Source: Erodium maritimum | Taxonomy: Eukaryota; Streptophyta; Magnoliopsida; Geraniales; Geraniaceae | DNA length: 64,000 nucleotides | Assembly: GCA_963921825.1 (NCBI GenBank) | Contig: OY997588.1 | Coordinates: forward strand, 132,525,203 to 132,589,202 | Reading direction: 5' to 3' | Part shown: positions 60,833 to 64,000 of the stretch, piece by piece | Numbering within the stretch: position 1 is the stretch's first letter | Layout: every line of letters starts with the position of its first letter | The notes under the pieces: model-generated | Told to the model about the DNA's origin: nothing | Databases searched by the model: none | What the model saw: only the letters and a program-made list of their open reading frames with translations | Position numbers and translations under genes: made by a program

Positions 60833-62884
60833 TCAGCTCTTACATTCCTTCATATTCCTCACGCGCTGCAACACGCGCACAAATTCATAAAACAACGACA
60901 AGTTCAACCCCGCTGGACCGTCACTATCTGCACCCTTCTTCATTGTACTAACTGAAAAGCCAGTACAAGGATTCTGGCACACCACCAAGTCAAAACCACC
61001 CAAATTGTCCATCAAACTCCTGAGCTTGTTCGTTGTCAGCTTCTGTACATCTTCCACCTGAACCAGCTCCCCACTCTGCTCCGTATCCTCCCACCACCTC
61101 TTCAGAATCCTCCTCTTCCTTGAACACATCTCCACAGAGACAACACCCTTCAAACGGACGCCAACCCGGTGCAGAGCAACCTCTGCCCCGCCTATGCCAC
61201 TGAAAACCGACAGCATCGTCAATCCATCAGGATACATCCCCTTCAACACAGACAGATGATAGCCTAAGGTGTCTGTCTGAAAGCTATGCCTCAGTGCCTC
61301 AAGCCTTTCCCTTAAACTACATCCATCATCAAGTGTGTGATTCCTCGGGTAGCCTAGAATGCGCTCTAAATGTTCGGGCTCTATAGGGCTCAGCTTGTGC
61401 TGACCCACCCACACAAGATTCAATCTTTGGCAATGGTGAAGGATGTCCTTCTGCTTTTCGAGCGAAAGCAGTCCCTGAGAATCGTTCAATATCTTCCCGA
61501 GCCTGTCACAGAGTTGAGAAACTCCACTTGTTTCACTACTTACACTGCTGAGGTGTTTCCTTGTGTCCCATGACGGCCGCCATTTCTTTGTATGGGGAAT
61601 TGCCTCTTCAATCGTCATGGGTGGCTTTGGAACAATGTGAAACCTGTTTCCGGCTGGAAGATTGTGTACGTACCCTTCTTTCCTGTTCAAGGCAGAGAAG
61701 AACTTAGCGTTCGCAAATTCAGGTGCAACCGCGTACAAGAATTGTGAGATTTTAACCCATGACTCATTAGGAACATTTGCAACATTCCCGTAAAGGAAGT
61801 ACGGGGGTTTGGCCACCACGCGATCGATACTTTTGGAAGGACTGAGGTTGAATGGAGTGGAGAGTTCATATCTTGTGGGTTTATTGTCGATGTTGTTGTC
61901 TCCGGGCCATTTGTTCCTTAGAAAAGAGCTAGAGTCATCAAGATACTCTTGCTTTGGCCTTTTTCTGATCAGATTACAACATTCTTGTTTCGGTCTTTTC
62001 TCTTCACGATCCGACCCTCTGTTAACATCCCTTGATAAAGAAACAGCATCTGGAAATGAATCCTCGGGTTTTACTCTTGCCAAACCATATGCACTGGGTC
62101 TTAAGCCATCTCCCATTCCCATGCCGCAATCCTTTCATAAAATCGAACCAATAGAAAGAATAAGAGGTCCATTTGTGTTGATAATATGATAAATAACTAG
62201 AAATAAAATAGTATAGCTACTGAAGCATGGGATTAAAAGACTTGATGGTGCAGAGATTAGACTAATAAAAATCTCAAATGTAAACTGTGAATAGTTCTAA
62301 AGTTAAGAAAAGGGGTGATTAGGATTCAGTAGAAACCTTTTCTTTGTGAATATAATCATCAGCAATTCGACCCGTCAAAATTGAGTCAGCGAGCTCTGAG
62401 ATGGGAACGTTAGGACCTGTACCTCAAATGAATTAAGTTCTTGGTAAAGATCAAAAGATGGAATAAAGAGGTAGATATATACAAGTCCATAATAGACCAC
62501 CACAAGCAAAAAAATTGAGAGGGAAATTCTGAGCAAAGAGATAGAAAAAGAAGAGGCAGGGCATCAACATGGTAGAGTTCTTTATGGTAAGTCTAAATGT
62601 AAAAACCTATTCTAAAGTATTGATCACCAACAATAAACTGCCCAAAGTTTAAAAGTATCAAACCTAGTAACCTAAGTTTTGGTCACCATTTACACTCTTT
62701 TACGAATTGAAAAGTGTCAAAGTTTTGATGACCAAAACTTTAAGCTAGTTTATTGTTCGTGACCAATATTTTAGGGTATATTTTTATATTTAACCCAAGA
62801 TAATTTAGCATTTTAAACTTACCCTTGTCTTCAATAGCCTTGTCCACAATATATGGTAATAATCCCATCCCTATTAGTGATGAT
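60833..62884 (-). CDS. DRM3: DRM3-like methyltransferase homologue, 5' end not found
   Basis: A homologue of the plant de novo DNA methyltransferases that act in RNA-directed DNA methylation. The exons read are 62884-62823, 62416-62337 and 62131-60833. Upstream exon(s) could not be identified. UBA-like pieces come first (SSLIGMGLLPYIVDKAIEDK, then PNVPISELADSILTGRIADD). The rearranged methyltransferase region (432 codons in the last exon) follows with PPYFLYGNVANVP, NLVWVGQHKLSPIEP, LRHSFQTDTLGYHLSVLKG, MLSVFSGIGGAEVALHR and DLVVCQNPCTGFSVS. Active DRM2 has FENV, GNSF and SPCNN at these places. Here they are YGNV, RHSF and NPCTG. DRM3 proteins are known as catalytically degenerate partners of DRM2, which fits. 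The stop follows ...RVRNMKECKS. Confidence 0.9.
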
Positions 62885-63619
62885 CTGAAATTGCTTCCGG
62901 ATCAACTTGCAACATTGTCCTAGAATCATAAGGAAAATAAAAATAGCATGAAAGTATGAAATCAGAGGTTTGTACCATCCTAAATATGGATAAAAGGGTG
63001 TCATAATATACATAAATGAATATATAGTTTACAAACTAAAATTCAGTAGAAAAAGCATATAGTATATAGCACAATTGAAGCTGCAAGGATGAACATGCAA
63101 GAACCAAAATTGAAGGGAGAAGACAGACCATGACCATCGACTCTACAGAAGAAAATGTGCGTCCGTTCCCAGAAAGACGAGTACAATTGGAAGCGGCCAG
63201 TGCAGCTGCATGCCTGATTGGAAAGGCACTCTACCCCAGGCGGCGGCGCGTGGGATACAGCGGCGGCCAAAGTGAAGAAACGACTCAAGAACACCACTAT
63301 TATAGACAGTGTCCGTCCGATATGTCCCTCTCTGATGCATGTTGTGCGCGTGGCGGGACACGGACGTGGCACTCCTTGACATTCCTCGCACACTGAGTTA
63401 AGGTCCCACCTTTTGTCCGGTTCGGCTTCATTCAAAATCCGAATAATTGTAAGTTTTAATCTTATATTTGCTTCATTTTTTTTTTGAAAATAACAGTATC
63501 ATTCGGAAACCAAGAAACACAAGAGGAGCTGCATAGAATGTCCAGTCCCTCTCCAATTCTCAGAAAAGCGCTCCTCTACAGAGAATTTTGTAATTTTAAG
63601 AGCCACCAATACCATAATA
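62885..63619. other. DRM3 upstream region
   Basis: The missing first exon(s) and promoter of DRM3 should lie here or beyond. Minus-strand frames at 63435-63043 do not resemble a DRM N-terminus. A T-rich run at 63477-63486 may mark an element border. Confidence 0.35.
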
Positions 63620-64000
63620 TTATTTCTTTAGAACAGCTACAGTGGAACGAACCGAATATCGTCCGGCGAACTGAACAGAAGTTTTACGTTTGCGGGGCGT
63701 GCCGTTGTGGCGCACATTTTTTTGCGGCCCGCGAACTACAAAATTGTGGTTCGGTCCGAGGCCCGGAAACACGGGTCGCAGGGTGTTCGATTCGGTTCGT
63801 TGGGAGCGCCTATCAGCGCGTGACATGTGTCCATGTGAAGAAAAAAAATTCCGACCGTTGGCAACGGTCGGAAATCAACGATAATTTTTATTTATTTATT
63901 CCTAAAACCCTTAATTTAAACCCTACAAATACCCCCAACCCCATTCTAGATTTCACACCAACACTTCTACAACTTCACTCTCCCTCTCTATTTCACTTTC
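63620..64000 (+). mobile_element. 5' end of a Harbinger-type element (cut by window edge)
   Basis: It begins near 'ttagaacagctacagtgg' (63627-63645) and continues with GC-rich sequence, a short hairpin 'ccgaccgttg...caacggtcgg' (63850-63870) and 'ccctacaaatacccccaacccc' (leader-promoter type, 63922-63943). It ends in a CTTC/CTCTC-rich leader at the window edge. The order of parts parallels the region upstream of the Harbinger transposase at 35534-35880. The start codon and transposase would lie beyond the window. Confidence 0.4.

Noticed and set aside
63043-63435. 130-codon minus-strand frame as the first exon of DRM3
   Set aside because: Its sequence does not resemble a DRM N-terminus, and no donor in the right phase was found to join it to the exon at 62884.

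Overview
The window is nuclear DNA from a flowering plant, most likely a eudicot. Four intron-containing plant genes can be read: a mitochondrial dihydrolipoyl dehydrogenase, a PP2C phosphatase, a BOR1-type boron exporter and a DRM3-type methyltransferase-like protein. They sit among plant-type LINEs carrying DUF4283, zf-RVT and RNase H regions, long-LTR solo elements, a TRIM, and hAT, Mutator-like and PIF/Harbinger DNA elements. I cannot name the species.

Layout. Positions 1-37,000 are gene-free and made of stacked transposable elements: two LTR fragments on the minus strand (1-1743); a 5'-truncated LINE (1952-5274); a minus-strand LINE fragment (7440-8630) and a minus-strand ORF1-plus-tail element (8702-10330); a nearly full-length but decayed LINE with a target-site duplication (10956-15600); a TRIM with 67-bp LTRs (16837-17159); a long solo LTR (19828-24592) with a second solo LTR inside it (21878-23564); two short LINE derivatives (25263-26343 and 26956-27825); another solo LTR of the first family on the minus strand (28521-31390); and a decayed Harbinger transposase gene (34213-35534) inside an older DUF4283 coding remnant.

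Positions 37,099-62,884 hold the four genes, all on the minus strand. They are LPD (37099-39641, 2 exons, 509 aa), PP2C (48960-51278, 2 exons, 399 aa), BOR1-like (55001-58230, 12 coding exons, 707 aa) and DRM3-like (60833-62884, 5' end not found). Between them lie a 1.12-kb hairpin Mutator-type MITE just upstream of LPD (39787-40906), a TIR element (42683-43470), and a three-level nest in which a hAT element (44986-48322) contains a TIR MITE (46122-47913), which in turn contains a LINE-type retroposon (46329-47625). The right edge (about 63620-64000) looks like the 5' end of a second Harbinger element.

The genes do not form a pathway. LPD supplies the E3 subunit of mitochondrial dehydrogenase complexes, PP2C is a signalling phosphatase, BOR1 exports borate, and DRM3 belongs to RNA-directed DNA methylation. 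Most insertion boundaries given here rest on target-site duplications and termini read directly from the sequence. Family assignments of coding regions rest on recognised motifs. No database search was possible.
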